The notes under the pieces: model-generated
Databases searched by the model: none
What the model was told of the DNA's origin: nothing
Seen by the model: only the letters and a program-made list of their open reading frames with translations
Source: Leuconostoc gasicomitatum LMG 18811
GTDB taxonomy: Bacteria > Bacillota > Bacilli > Lactobacillales > Lactobacillaceae
Assembly (NCBI RefSeq): GCF_000196855.1
Contig: NC_014319.1
Location: forward strand, 930,001-994,000
Length of the DNA stretch: 64,000 nt
Reading direction: 5' to 3'
Made by a program: the position numbers and the translations under genes
Part shown: one piece after another, positions 45,303 through 54,050 of the stretch
Layout of the letters: each line of letters opens with the position of its first letter
Position numbering within the stretch: the first letter of the stretch is position 1

Positions 45303-45926
45303 ATGAAAAAATTACTACTCACTGCTTATGGGTTTTCAACACCTACAATTGGGGCCGTTGCTCTGAAAATGATTCATAAAAATAAAGTAACTAAAGCTTG
45401 CATTATTTCAACATCTTGGCCAAAAGAAAAAGAAAAACATCCTCAAATGAATCAAATAAAAAATGATCTGATCGACATGAATGTGACGAAAGTAGATTTC
45501 TTAGATGTTGAGTTTGAAGATGCAAAAAAGCTATATGACTACGATCTTATTTTTTTGAATGGTGGATACCCATTTTACCTATTACATTTTCTAAAAAAGA
45601 GCGGGGCAGATCGTATTTTGAAAGAAAAGTTCCGTAGTGGGAGCTTAATATTTGGTCTAAGTGCTGGCTCAATTGTAATGGGGCCATCTATAAACTTAAT
45701 GCAGTATCTTTACCCGGAAGATAATCAGTTCAATGATGTGGATTTGACAGGTCTTAATTTAACTCATTTACAAATCTATCCACATTTTAAAGAAATGCTA
45801 ACACGTGATGCAACGATCAAAGAAAAGATTACTGAATACGAAAATAAAACTGAAATTCATATAACAAGACTAAATAACAATCAAGCCGTGAAAATTGATA
45901 ACGATACTTTAACATTTTTAGGTTAA
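45303..45926 (+). CDS. Peptidase E (S51)-like protein
   Basis: 207 residues, class I glutamine-amidotransferase-like fold. Nucleophile Ser in FGLSAGSIVMGP (about residue 120), oxyanion glycines in FLNGGYPFYLL, and a catalytic His candidate in LQIYPHF. True PepE cleaves Asp-X dipeptides; many LAB paralogues have unknown substrates. Ribosome binding site AAGAAAG is weak. Downstream is a short CCCA/TGGG hairpin followed by T6 (45963-45983), a weak terminator that would overlap the next frame. Confidence 0.8.
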   Translation: MKKLLLTAYGFSTPTIGAVALKMIHKNKVTKACIISTSWPKEKEKHPQMNQIKNDLIDMNVTKVDFLDVEFEDAKKLYDYDLIFLNGGYPFYLLHFLKKSGADRILKEKFRSGSLIFGLSAGSIVMGPSINLMQYLYPEDNQFNDVDLTGLNLTHLQIYPHFKEMLTRDATIKEKITEYENKTEIHITRLNNNQAVKIDNDTLTFLG

Positions 45927-45968
45927 TTCACGTAGATTTGTTTTATATTTCACTCTAAGTTCACCCAA

Positions 45969-46160
45969 ATGGATGGGCTTTTTTCGCGTAAATGCAGCTA
46001 TGAACGATCCTTACACCCTCGTTATGCTGTGAAACACTTTAGTGGTCAGGCAGTAACATCAATGATTGTAACATTATTCAAGGCATTGAAAATGCAAAAA
46101 GAATTACAGCGTATTTATAGTAGAGAGTTTGCCAAATATGATGAGATTGAAGAAATTTGA
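45969..46160 (+). pseudogene. Probable gene fragment
   Basis: 63-codon frame with coding-like composition in its last 45 codons (HFSGQAVTSMIVTLFKALKM and IYSREFAKYDEIEEI). The preceding bases read AAMNDPYTLVML in another frame, so this may be the 3' end of a gene with a frameshift. No ribosome binding site. Family not recognised. Confidence 0.3.
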
Positions 46161-46243
46161 GGCATTCGACAATAATTTTGACAAGGTACTGCCAAAACGG
46201 CAGTTAAGCGATTATGTTTTAGACTAATTGTTATTTTTGCGTG

Positions 46244-46252
46244 TGATATACT
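46244..46252 (+). promoter_or_regulatory. Extended -10 promoter of the LssY-like gene
   Basis: TGATATACT, about 70 bases before the start codon. Confidence 0.45.
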
Positions 46253-46323
46253 AGAAACGAACTGTAGAGATGTTAAAAAATAGACGTCAAGATAATTCTT
46301 TTATTTCGAAAGGTGTGTGATTG

Positions 46324-47121
46324 ATGATTTTAATAAAAATTGCTCATTTGTTATTCAGAGCGCTAAAATTTGTATTTATTATGACTATTTGTTATTTGGT
46401 CTATATCGCTCTTTTATCTGACATACTGACAAAGGGATATCATATAATAGCATATCTAACCATCTGGTTATTGTCATCATACGTGATTGCACCAAAAGTC
46501 AACAGATTTATATCTAATCATTACTTACCAAATTACTTCATTGGTAGGTCTGTTACCAGTGATGGGTTGTTAGGCGATCCCGTAAACATAGCGATTAACG
46601 GCTCAGAAGAAACTATGAAAAACATATTTTTAGAATCAGGATGGCATATCGCAGATAATCTAACTTTTAAATCTTCTGTTAAAATTGTAATAGCCTCGTT
46701 ATTAAAAAATTCTTATCCAACAGCACCTGTCAGCACTTTGTACCTTTTCAATGACAAACAAAGTTTTGCTTTTGAAAAAGAAATAAATAATAATCCGAGA
46801 AGGCGTCACCACATTAGAGTCTGGAAAACCCCCAGTAATTGGTACTTACCTGGAGGTTACAAAACTGATTGGTTATGTGCTGCAACATTTGATCAAAAGG
46901 TCGGTTTATCTTTGTACAATGGTCAAATCACTCACAAAATTATAGGTAATGTAGACCAAGAACGTGATTTTGTGTTAAATACATTCAAAAATTCAAATAT
47001 TTCATATCAGATAAATGTTGTTGAAAATTTTACTACTGGTTATCATAGTAAAAATGGTGGCGGAGATAGAATATACACGGATGGTGCTTTACCTTTTGTT
47101 GATCTGAATAAAGACATTTAA
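46324..47121 (+). CDS. LssY-C-domain membrane protein
   Basis: 265 residues. Two N-terminal hydrophobic helices (about 10-32 and 40-60), then an LssY C-terminal-like domain (about 75-250): LGDPVNIAINGSEETMKNIF, ESGWHIADNLTF, PVSTLYLFNDKQSFAFEKE and RRHHIRVWKTP are the family's recognisable strings. Function unknown; in other bacteria the domain is fused to DedA or PAP2 membrane proteins, whereas here it is nearly free-standing. ATG 46324 follows CGAAAGGTG. Monocistronic. Confidence 0.78.
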   Translation: MILIKIAHLLFRALKFVFIMTICYLVYIALLSDILTKGYHIIAYLTIWLLSSYVIAPKVNRFISNHYLPNYFIGRSVTSDGLLGDPVNIAINGSEETMKNIFLESGWHIADNLTFKSSVKIVIASLLKNSYPTAPVSTLYLFNDKQSFAFEKEINNNPRRRHHIRVWKTPSNWYLPGGYKTDWLCAATFDQKVGLSLYNGQITHKIIGNVDQERDFVLNTFKNSNISYQINVVENFTTGYHSKNGGGDRIYTDGALPFVDLNKDI

Positions 47122-47265
47122 AGTTTATAGTAAAATAAACATAAATGGCCATCCCCCTGATACAAAGAGACAGTTTCAATCATTTCATTTAAATATTTTG
47201 ACATCACAAAACCCGATAACTTTCTGAACAGATTTTTATTTTGTCCAAGTTATCGCGTTTACTTC

Positions 47266-47290
47266 AAAGGCTACTTTAAGTAGCCTTTTT
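47266..47290 (+). terminator. Terminator after the LssY-like gene
   Basis: AAAGGCTACTT / AAGTAGCCTTT stem, followed by T's. Confidence 0.85.
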
Positions 47291-47410
47291 AATTTTAGAT
47301 TATGGCAAATTCAAAAAAATTACTATCTAAAGAGTAACAAAAAACTTCTATGTGATTAACAATATAATAATATTTTTTGTTTGCACTATCAATTAAATAT
47401 ACATATTAAC

Positions 47411-47614
47411 ATGGGTGTCCCAATACCGGACATTGAGAAGGTGTTGTTTTCAGATAATGCGTCTGCTCTCATCACATTTGAAATGTTGGGGTTCCATCAA
47501 TATTGGAAACGAAAACGTGTGAATTCTTGTCAAAAATCAGCAAATCGTGAATTATTAATATATTGCATACGTCAACGAACTAGGCTATATTTTAATAACA
47601 AAGAGAGGACGTGA
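47411..47614 (+). pseudogene. Possible C-terminal fragment of a MerR-like regulator
   Basis: A 67-codon frame from ATG 47411 (MGVPIPDIEKVLFSDNASAL) ending 4 bases before the next gene. The beginning resembles the segment after the HTH in MerR proteins (G-x-P-x-x-x-I-x-x-x-L), and the missing N-terminus would fit a truncated regulator of the oxidoreductase behind it. No ribosome binding site. Weak assignment. Confidence 0.3.
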
Positions 47615-47618
47615 TGAC

Positions 47619-48509
47619 ATGATTTCGATTAAGCAAGTAGATTATAATGGCATTGATAGTTTGGAATATGTAATTGAACCGATACCCAAAGTTACAACTA
47701 ATGGTGTTTTGGTTAAAATGTCCGTGTTACCAGTCGTTCCTACAGATTTAAAAAAAGAGAACAATCCTCATGCAACATCAGAACAATTTGGAAAATTGCC
47801 AAGAACAATAGGTGTTTCTGGTGTTGGAACCATAGTAGCTGTAGGTAGTAATCGCGACCAAAAGTTAATTAATAAACGCGTTTTTTTACTGAACCCAGCA
47901 GGTGCTTTTAGCGAGTATGTGTTGAATGAAAACAATAATTGGTTGTTTGTGCTACCCGATTGCGTATCAGATAATGAAGCAGCAACATTAACCGCAACCT
48001 CATTAGTTTTGAAGAAAGAAATCGAAAAATCAACTTCCTCAAACATCTTTATAACTGGTGCAAATTCCGTAATAGGTATTTATTTATTGCAACAACTCAA
48101 TACAGTTAATAAAAAAATATATCCAATAGTAACACCATTAAGTAAAACATATTTAAACGATTTTTTGCCGGATATTCAGGTTTATACTGTTTCAGATATT
48201 AAAGAAAAATTTGATTCTGCCATCGTTGCAGACATAGCTGGCAATACGGAAATCCTGAAAGTTTTATCCGATAAAATTGTTGATTTGTCTATTATTTCGA
48301 TTGCAATTATGACACAAAATGAATTTTCTAATTTCAAATTCGTTCATGAATCATTCGATCACAGTACTTATAAACACTTGATAGAAGCGTTAGCGAATCA
48401 TTCATTGAAAGCGCCAATCGGTGAAATTTTTGACGATCATGATGTAAAAACAGCTCAGCATTTCCTTGAGGATAATCATAGTCGTGGTAGAATTCTCGTC
48501 AAATTTTAA
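47619..48509 (+). CDS. Zinc-independent MDR-family oxidoreductase (quinone-oxidoreductase-like)
   Basis: 296 residues. GroES-like N-domain (about 1-120: TNGVLVKMSVLPVVPTDLKK, GVSGVGTIVAVGS) and a Rossmann domain whose coenzyme motif is FITGANSVIGIYLLQQL. No zinc-ligand cysteines. Shorter than the usual 320-340 residues, with a compact C-terminus ending RGRILVKF, the normal family end, so the deletion is internal. Probably an NADPH:quinone reductase or enoyl reductase relative. GAGAGGACGTGATGAC precedes the ATG. Confidence 0.75.
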   Translation: MISIKQVDYNGIDSLEYVIEPIPKVTTNGVLVKMSVLPVVPTDLKKENNPHATSEQFGKLPRTIGVSGVGTIVAVGSNRDQKLINKRVFLLNPAGAFSEYVLNENNNWLFVLPDCVSDNEAATLTATSLVLKKEIEKSTSSNIFITGANSVIGIYLLQQLNTVNKKIYPIVTPLSKTYLNDFLPDIQVYTVSDIKEKFDSAIVADIAGNTEILKVLSDKIVDLSIISIAIMTQNEFSNFKFVHESFDHSTYKHLIEALANHSLKAPIGEIFDDHDVKTAQHFLEDNHSRGRILVKF

Positions 48510-48686
48510 GTTACCATGTTTAAATGCCTCAAAAGCAGAATTGTTTAAAAAGGTTGTTATGAATTAGGCATTTGGGGCAATCACTCTAGTACGAACTATG
48601 CTCAAAAAAGATGGTGGGACACGCTAGCTTAGTGAATGGTCATAATGAACGATAATAGCTATGATTAAAAGAAAGGATACTTGTTC

Positions 48687-49316
48687 ATGGTACGACCTGA
48701 ATTTACCAAAAATATGAGTATCAAAGAATTTCAGAGCTATTATTGGTACAAAACTGAATTGCAACAAATTTGCAAGAAGCACAGTTTACCAACAGCTGGG
48801 ACAAAGGCTGAATTAATAGCTTATATTGTTAAACTGCTTGCTGGCGTACCAGTATCAAAAATTCGAGTAGCCAGAAAAATACGCCGAAAAGGTATGAAAG
48901 CCGATTTAATTACACCAAGTACACGCATATTAATGTCAGGTTTTAGTTTAAACAATGAAGCTAGAGCCTTTTTTAAAGCGTATTATGGATTAAGTCAATT
49001 TAGGTTTAAAAAATCCATGGCAATTAAGATGAGAGAAATTGAAATTGCACAAGATACTCTGGCCACAGTACAAGATTTAATGGATGCTTACGAGCATCCT
49101 TATGAGAAATTAGCATCTAACGCTGAGGAACAAACTTATCAATGGAATAACTTCATCAAATCATTTATGGCTGATGATTGTACCAAACTCTATCATGCGC
49201 GAATGACAGTTGCTTCCATTTTGTGGACAAAAGTTAGAGATTCTAATCAGCCTAAACTATACAGACGAGAATTATTGAAACAGTATCAATTAGAAATTCG
49301 TCAATACTTACTTTAA
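48687..49316 (+). CDS. SAP-domain protein
   Basis: 209 residues. An N-terminal SAP-type helix-extended-loop-helix (LQQICKKHSLPTAGTKAELI, about residues 24-43) suggests DNA binding; the C-terminal part (FKAYYGLSQFRFKKSMAIKM and onward) matches the DUF6434-like region seen with SAP domains in LAB. Function unknown. ATG 48687 chosen over TTG 48681 for the AGAAAGGATAC ribosome binding site. Ends at a small terminator hairpin. Confidence 0.75.
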   Translation: MVRPEFTKNMSIKEFQSYYWYKTELQQICKKHSLPTAGTKAELIAYIVKLLAGVPVSKIRVARKIRRKGMKADLITPSTRILMSGFSLNNEARAFFKAYYGLSQFRFKKSMAIKMREIEIAQDTLATVQDLMDAYEHPYEKLASNAEEQTYQWNNFIKSFMADDCTKLYHARMTVASILWTKVRDSNQPKLYRRELLKQYQLEIRQYLL

Positions 49317-49336
49317 ATAACATTTTTATGTTATTT
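49315..49336 (+). terminator. Terminator after the SAP-domain gene
   Basis: AAATAACAT / ATGTTATTT stem with a 4-nt loop, then T's. The rest of 49337-49530 shows no gene. Confidence 0.7.
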
Positions 49337-49530
49337 TTTTATACAAAAAAACTAAAAGAATGAAATTTATTGTTAATAAATTTGGTAGTTTATCACTACA
49401 AAGAAAAAGTACTGGAATGTTCTAACAAAAAATATTTTGTATAAATATCTTTTAATTTTTCAGCCAATCTTATCATCTCATAAAAGTAGTAATCTCAAGT
49501 GCTATAAAAATAATGCTATTTTATAAATTA

Positions 49531-49962
49531 TTAATCGCCTGCTAAAATAATTTTCAGCATGACAATCTTTTGATCTTTCATGGTGAAATAGTAATCAAGC
49601 GCAACAGGACTTCCATCAAAATTTCCAGATAGAGTAGCAGTGATAACCATTTCACTGTTTTTTTCTATGGCATTTGTAATATCAGTTTTAACCAGCAAAT
49701 CGTTATTTGCCACTATAATATGTGCCTTTATAGCGGAAGGACCATGATAATTCTGTCCATCATCATAGAGTATCGCATCCTCTGCAAAGCACTTGGCAAG
49801 CAAGTTGCTGTCATAAGAGTTTGATGCCTGAAAGTAGGTTGTAATAGCTTCCGGTAAAGAAGTCGTAACCGTAAAAGAGCCATCTTGATTTTTTGTTATT
49901 TCTTTATCATCGAATTCATCAAACACTCGATAAGCACCTTGAGGGGAAATTTTCACTTGCAC
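49531..49962 (-). pseudogene. Chimeric ORF: end of a WYL-domain regulator fused to a SnoaL-like protein
   Basis: The first 37 residues (VKISPQGAYRVFDEFDD then DGSFTVTTSLPE) match the C-terminal WYL/YafY region of a HTH regulator; the frame stays open upstream to about 50022 but no HTH remains. From residue 38 the sequence changes abruptly to a SnoaL/NTF2-like fold (AITTYFQASNSYDSNLLAKC, FAEDAILYDDG, YHGPSAIKAHI). A deletion has apparently joined two neighbouring genes in frame. The start (GTG 49962) has no good ribosome binding site; expression is doubtful. Confidence 0.55.
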
Positions 49963-50025
49963 GTCAATCCACTGTTCGGAGTTTTGATTCTTTTCATCTA
50001 TTGAAATTCTTTCCGAATTTAAACA

Positions 50026-50996
50026 TTAATTGCTATAGTTCTTTTTAAGATTGTTTTTAAAATATGAAATCGTGCTATTCCATGTTTCATAGGTATCATT
50101 CATAATTAATTTTTGTCTGTATTTTTGTATCGATTATTAGGTTGGAATGGAATAGTCAACATGTGCCCAGCATTTTCAACATAATTTGAATTAAATTGAT
50201 GTTGAAAATGATTTTGAGCTAATCTTCTTTGAATTCGTTTGCTTGCTTGTAATGCGTTCCAAATTTCATCTTTTGATGATGCAATGCATAGAATATTACA
50301 ACTAATTTTTTCAACAGGAATTTCATAAGAACCATTTTCATTAATTATTGGAAATTCTTTATGAGTAATTTTGGAAAGAAGGAACTTTTTAAATACAAAA
50401 GGGAAATAGTTGATACTCTTACCTCTATAAGACCACGATGATGTTAGTGTGGGGAATCCTTTATGACTAATTCCTTCGTAAACAACATTTGAAGGTGAAT
50501 TAACTACAATACATTTAATCTCGTTGAAATAACTTGCTGCAAGTAGAGCGAATTCTGCGCCTTTTGATCGACCGTAAATACCAATATGTTTACTATTAAT
50601 CATTTTTTGGGATTTAAAAAAAGATATGGAATTTTCGATTATTTCTAATGGAATCTGACTTAAATCTTTTGTTAAATTTTCTATTCCAAAATAACCGATC
50701 GCTAGTGTTGCAAATCCGTGATTAGCTATCAATTGCGCTATCGCTTGCGCTTTTTCAATTCCACCTTCACTACCGCTTAGTACTAGAATTGCAGGTAGGT
50801 TTGATTCATTTTCTGGGTAGAAAAATCTTGCTTTAAATGCACTTTTCTCTAATAGTTTATGTTTAATATTTTTAAAAAATAGAAAGGATAGGTAAAAAAT
50901 ATGACTTTTAACGTTACAAAATACAATTAATATCAGAACAATCGATTGCAGATTTAAAAACAATCGAGAAATTAGGCGACTTAGAACATCTCTCAC
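50026..50996 (-). pseudogene. BAAT/acyl-CoA thioester hydrolase, both ends damaged
   Basis: The core (about 50106-50870) is an alpha/beta-hydrolase of the BAAT C-terminal type: ILVLSGSEGGIEKAQAIAQL, nucleophile GRSKGAEFALL, acid in ASSKDEIW, and His in ENAGHMLTIPF. The frame's first 40 residues are antisense to another gene remnant (50901-51192), so the true N-terminus is lost. At the 3' end the normal tail (MNDTYETWNSTISYFKNNL) lies in a different frame and ends at 50026-50028. The gene thus has a replaced 5' end and a 3' frameshift. Confidence 0.65.
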
Positions 50997-51192
50997 AGCT
51001 CAGTGATGAATTAAAGCGAATGCTTACTGATGAAAATTTGAAAAAATTAGTCCGATGTTGCCACCATACATTACAGAAATCCGAAAGAATATCGGGTTTT
51101 TATTGGGCAACTATAAGTCGATTCGAACTCATGCGATTAATCGTACTAAAGAGTTAAGTGCATTAATGGATCAACTATCACAAATCAATTAA
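50901..51192 (+). pseudogene. Small helical protein family 1, copy A (broken)
   Basis: ATG 50901 with AGGATAGG upstream starts a roughly 97-codon gene with at least two frameshifts: near 50930 and near 51045. Segments read QSIADLKTIEKLGDLEHLSQ and PYITEIRKNIGFLLGNYKSI. The same protein is encoded, also broken, at 53552-53844. No family is recognised; predicted all-helical, about WXG100 size. Confidence 0.65.
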
Positions 51193-51296
51193 TCAGGATA
51201 ATATAAAAGTCGCTTTGGAAAGTTAACTTTACATTCAAAAACTAAAGTAGTATAATTAATGGAAAGGGTGCTTTACATTAAGGAAGGTGACTTATT

Positions 51297-51512
51297 TTGT
51301 TAAATAATTTAGAAAAATTGCGCAAAGAACACAAAGTTAGCCAACAAGATTTTGCGCAGTATCTAGGTGTGACTAGACAAACAATTAGTTCACTAGAAAA
51401 TGGTCGTTACAATCCTTCTATTTTATTAGCAATGAAGATTGCAAGATACTTTGGAAAGAGTGTTGAGAATATTTTTATTTATACAGAGGAAAGTGATAAT
51501 CATGAAAGATAA
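51297..51512 (+). CDS. XRE-family HTH regulator
   Basis: 71 residues, essentially one Cro/CI-type HTH: KLRKEHKVSQQDFAQYLGVT and RQTISSLENGRYNPSILLAM. Start TTG 51297 is decided by AAGGAAGGTGA (51280-51290), 6 bases upstream; there is no in-frame ATG nearby. It overlaps the following membrane-protein gene by 11 bases. This compact regulator-plus-membrane-protein pair is common in Firmicutes, and the second protein may modulate the first; inference only. Confidence 0.88.
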   Translation: MLNNLEKLRKEHKVSQQDFAQYLGVTRQTISSLENGRYNPSILLAMKIARYFGKSVENIFIYTEESDNHER

Positions 51513-51879
51513 AGAAAATACAATCAATTATAAGGAAATTGGCATTTTTATTTTGGTATTGCTAGCTATTATATTCATACTGCTAAAAGTAGTCCCAACT
51601 AATTTTAGATATGGCATTTTGATAGCTGTTGGTATTTCGCTGATTGTTATGCCTATGACAAAGAAAAAAATTATTGACCACGATGAAAGAAATTATCAAA
51701 TTGATCTTCAAGCTAAAACATTTGCATTTAATATACTTGAGATAGTGTTTGGTTTGCTTTTACTCAGTTTTAGTATCATGCATATCACATTCATTGCTTT
51801 AGTTTTAACTTTGAGTGCTTACTTAATTATAAAAATGGTTAATCTGTTGGCTTTCTCGTATTACCATAAAAATAATTAA
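51502..51879 (+). CDS. Small four-helix membrane protein (DUF2178-like)
   Basis: 125 residues with four hydrophobic segments (about 14-30, 36-52, 77-96, 100-118) and a conserved-looking cytoplasmic HDERNYQIDLQAKTFAF between helices 2 and 3, as in DUF2178-type partners of XRE regulators. ATG 51502 follows GAGGAAAGTG; overlaps the regulator gene, so translation is coupled. Function unknown. Confidence 0.75.
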   Translation: MKDKENTINYKEIGIFILVLLAIIFILLKVVPTNFRYGILIAVGISLIVMPMTKKKIIDHDERNYQIDLQAKTFAFNILEIVFGLLLLSFSIMHITFIALVLTLSAYLIIKMVNLLAFSYYHKNN

Positions 51880-51982
51880 CTAGAAAATGCATGAGAATTT
51901 TTAACGATAAACATTACTACAAACCTGTTGCTAAAGCGATAGGTTTTTTATTTACAATTGATATCGACTGAAAGGATGATTT

Positions 51983-52300
51983 ATGACACAAAAAGTATGG
52001 CTAAAGCCAGAACAACTAGAAAACTATATCGCTCAACTACAAGGATTCAGAAACACTTATCAATCATTATTGAGTATTTTAGCATCAAGTCGTCAAAATT
52101 TTGAATTCAAACCAGGTGCACCAAACTTCCAAAATACACTTCAGATGTCAATGAAGTTACATTGTTATATTCATTCATTGCAGTCACAGACCTTTGAATA
52201 CCGTGACTTAACCAACTTTATTAAATGATCATGATGTTAATAGTGAAAGTGGCATCAATCTAATTGATGCCACCCTAAAACAAGCGAAAAAACAATATCC
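51983..52300 (+). pseudogene. Small helical protein family 2, copy A (internal deletion, frameshift)
   Basis: Begins VWLKPEQLENYIAQLQGFRN, closely matching the 135-residue product at 55910. After residue 71 about 29 residues are missing relative to that copy (QSQTF joins EYRDL), and after the stop at 52226-52228 homology resumes in another frame (SGINLIDATLKQAKKQ). It then runs into an antisense cytidine-deaminase fragment at about 52295-52305. AAAGGATG precedes ATG 51983. Confidence 0.7.
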
Positions 52301-52426
52301 TGTAAATACTTGTCCGTCTTCAGCTTCCAAGGCGCATACAACATGTTCAGCGTATACAAAAGGTGACACTTCATGTGGATTGTAAAGTACTTTAGCTTCG
52401 TTATACAGTTTTTCCCAAATATCCAT
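52291..52426 (-). pseudogene. Cytidine-deaminase-like gene, N-terminal fragment
   Basis: A normal start with AGAGGAGAC upstream encodes MDIWEKLYNEAKVLYNPHEV and VVCALEAEDGQVFTGYC, the N-terminus of a small cytidine/blasticidin-deaminase-type protein. Homology stops after about 45 residues, before the zinc motifs, where the sequence becomes the antisense of small-gene family 2. The gene was therefore cut by recombination. The open frame continues to 52229 through foreign sequence. Confidence 0.55.
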
Positions 52427-52816
52427 TAAAAGTCTCCTCTAAATTGGTTAAATAAAATAATATTAATTCCGAACTATTTTTTGATATATTATCTAGTGTT
52501 AAACTGTGAAAAAGATCTTAGAAATACAATTTAAATAGTTCATAGTGACAAAATGAGTATACTATAAGAATAATTTAGAATTGGTATAAAAATATTTTGC
52601 TTGTGAGATTTAGAATGTGGTGTAATAAAATAGGCGTTTTAAGGACTTTGTGAAAAGTTTTTACAATAACCTTTTTTAGTGTTTTTGAACGCTGATATAG
52701 TACTACTTAAGATATCTCACGTTATGTTAACTTTAATTGGTATAGTTTTACCAATGTTTAGTTCATATTTTTTTGTTTAATTTTATTCTCTCTAGATGAT
52801 AAGTGTACTTATACTA

Positions 52817-52845
52817 TTGACAAGTATACTTGTCATAGATATACT
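52817..52845 (+). promoter_or_regulatory. Consensus promoter with operator palindrome in the spacer
   Basis: TTGACA (52817-52822), 17 bp, TATACT (52840-52845). The perfect 18-bp palindrome TGACAAGTATACTTGTCA (52818-52835) overlaps the -35 and spacer: an XRE operator candidate. Upstream, 52427-52816 contains no recognisable gene. Confidence 0.75.
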
Positions 52846-52872
52846 TATAACCAAGAAAGTGGGGAATAAAAA

Positions 52873-53184
52873 ATGAATCAAAAAAGATTTTTAAAGGTCG
52901 CACAACAGGAAAATAACGATGAGGGTCAGATAGCTGAACATAAAAATATAACAGTGGTTCACTATATAATGTTATTAGTAGCTTGGTTATTTATATTTAC
53001 TGTGCGCCTAGTTCAAAAAGAACCAACAAATGATTTGTTTTTTATGATTCTATTACTGGCACTTGGACATGAAGCATACTTATTTAAAAGGAAATCCTCA
53101 TTCTTTAGTATCATCACGATAATTATTTTATTGATAGCTACTATTATGACAGCGTGGTCAATTGTAGGTATGATTTTCAAATGA
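52873..53184 (+). CDS. Small three-helix membrane protein paired with an XRE regulator
   Basis: 103 residues: a polar N-terminus (1-28) followed by three hydrophobic segments (VHYIMLLVAWLFIFTV, LFFMILLLALGHEAYLF and IITIIILLIATIMTAWSIVG). It matches the DUF6442-like group that precedes XRE regulators. Its TGA overlaps the regulator's ATG (ATGA). The promoter carries an 18-bp palindrome, probably the regulator's autoregulatory site. Function unknown. Confidence 0.75.
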   Translation: MNQKRFLKVAQQENNDEGQIAEHKNITVVHYIMLLVAWLFIFTVRLVQKEPTNDLFFMILLLALGHEAYLFKRKSSFFSIITIIILLIATIMTAWSIVGMIFK

Positions 53185-53393
53185 ATAGTAATCATCAATT
53201 GACTTTAAAAAATAATTTGAAAGTGGCGCGGGCTGAACAAGAGTTTAATCAAAGTGAATTAGCAAAATTAGTTGGTGTATCTAGGCAGACTATTAGTAAT
53301 ATTGAAACTTATGAATATATTCCGACAGCGAAATTAGCGTTATTAATTTGCATTGCTTTGAATAAAAAATTTGAAGATTTATTTTATTTTTGA
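53181..53393 (+). CDS. XRE-family HTH regulator
   Basis: 70 residues, one Cro/CI HTH: NLKVARAEQEFNQSELAKLV and SRQTISNIETYEYIPTAKLA, ending KFEDLFYF as in YozG-like regulators. Start ATG 53181 overlaps the upstream membrane-protein stop. It resembles the regulator at 51297, but here the membrane gene comes first. Probably represses the palindromic promoter at 52817. Confidence 0.85.
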   Translation: MNSNHQLTLKNNLKVARAEQEFNQSELAKLVGVSRQTISNIETYEYIPTAKLALLICIALNKKFEDLFYF

Positions 53394-53398
53394 ATAAG

Positions 53399-53430
53399 AA
53401 ACGACATGACTTTGTAGTTATGTCGTTTTT
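53399..53430 (+). terminator. Terminator after the XRE module
   Basis: AAACGACAT / ATGTCGTTT stem extended by ACT / AGT, then T's. Confidence 0.85.
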
Positions 53431-53551
53431 GTTATAGTTTTAAAAATTTTAGAAAGAAGAAATATCTTTTATTAATGAAAAATAATAAAAGAAGTCCAAC
53501 TTTTAGATTTCAGAATTTATATTTTAAAAAAGTAGAAAGAAGGTAAACAAC

Positions 53552-53844
53552 ATGACTTTAGATGTTAAAAAAGTACAATCATTGTCGGAACAATCGATTC
53601 TGATTTCAAAACAATCGAAAAATTAGGAGATTTGGAACATCTCTCCCAGTTAAGTGATGAATTAAAACGAGTGCTTGCTGCTGGCAATTTAGAAGAAATT
53701 AGTCCGATGTTGTCACCCTATATTACGGAAATCCGAAAAAATATTGGGTTTTTATTAGGAAACTATAAGTCGATTCGGACTCATGCGATTAATCGTGATA
53801 AAGAGTTAAATTCATTACTGAATCAACTCTCCTGGATCAAGTAA
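53552..53844 (+). pseudogene. Small helical protein family 1, copy B (one-base frameshift)
   Basis: ATG 53552 with AGAAGGT upstream. Compared with copy A at 50901, one base is missing near 53603 (TCGATTCTGAT versus TCGATTGCAGAT), so the frame stops after 24 codons. From 53606 on the protein frame is intact: TIEKLGDLEHLSQLSDELKR, then PMLSPYITEIRKNIGFLLGN to TAA 53842-53844. Function unknown. Confidence 0.7.
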
Positions 53845-53916
53845 ATAAGTAACGTAAACAAGTTGATGGTCTAATTTCTAGATAGTCAACTCGTTTTTTG
53901 TACATAGTGCTTGTTT

Positions 53917-54030
53917 GAGTAGAGTGATTCGACCGACCTGGAGAGCCAGTGCCACGCCCTACCCTTGTAAGAGGGCAGGGTGCGTGGTCGCAATGACTAT
54001 GAGTGTCAGCGACTGGCACGTACTCTGCTC
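53917..54030. other. Nested stem-loop region upstream of oriT
   Basis: Three nested pairings: GAGTAGAGT (53917-53925) with ACTCTGCTC (54022-54030), GCCAGT (53945-53950) with ACTGGC (54012-54017), and CCACGCCCTACCCT with AGGGCAGGGTGCGTGG (53952-53987). More GC-rich than its surroundings. It could be a single-strand origin, part of the transfer origin, or a structured RNA. Confidence 0.5.
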
Positions 54031-54050
54031 AAGAAACCACAAAAAAGACT

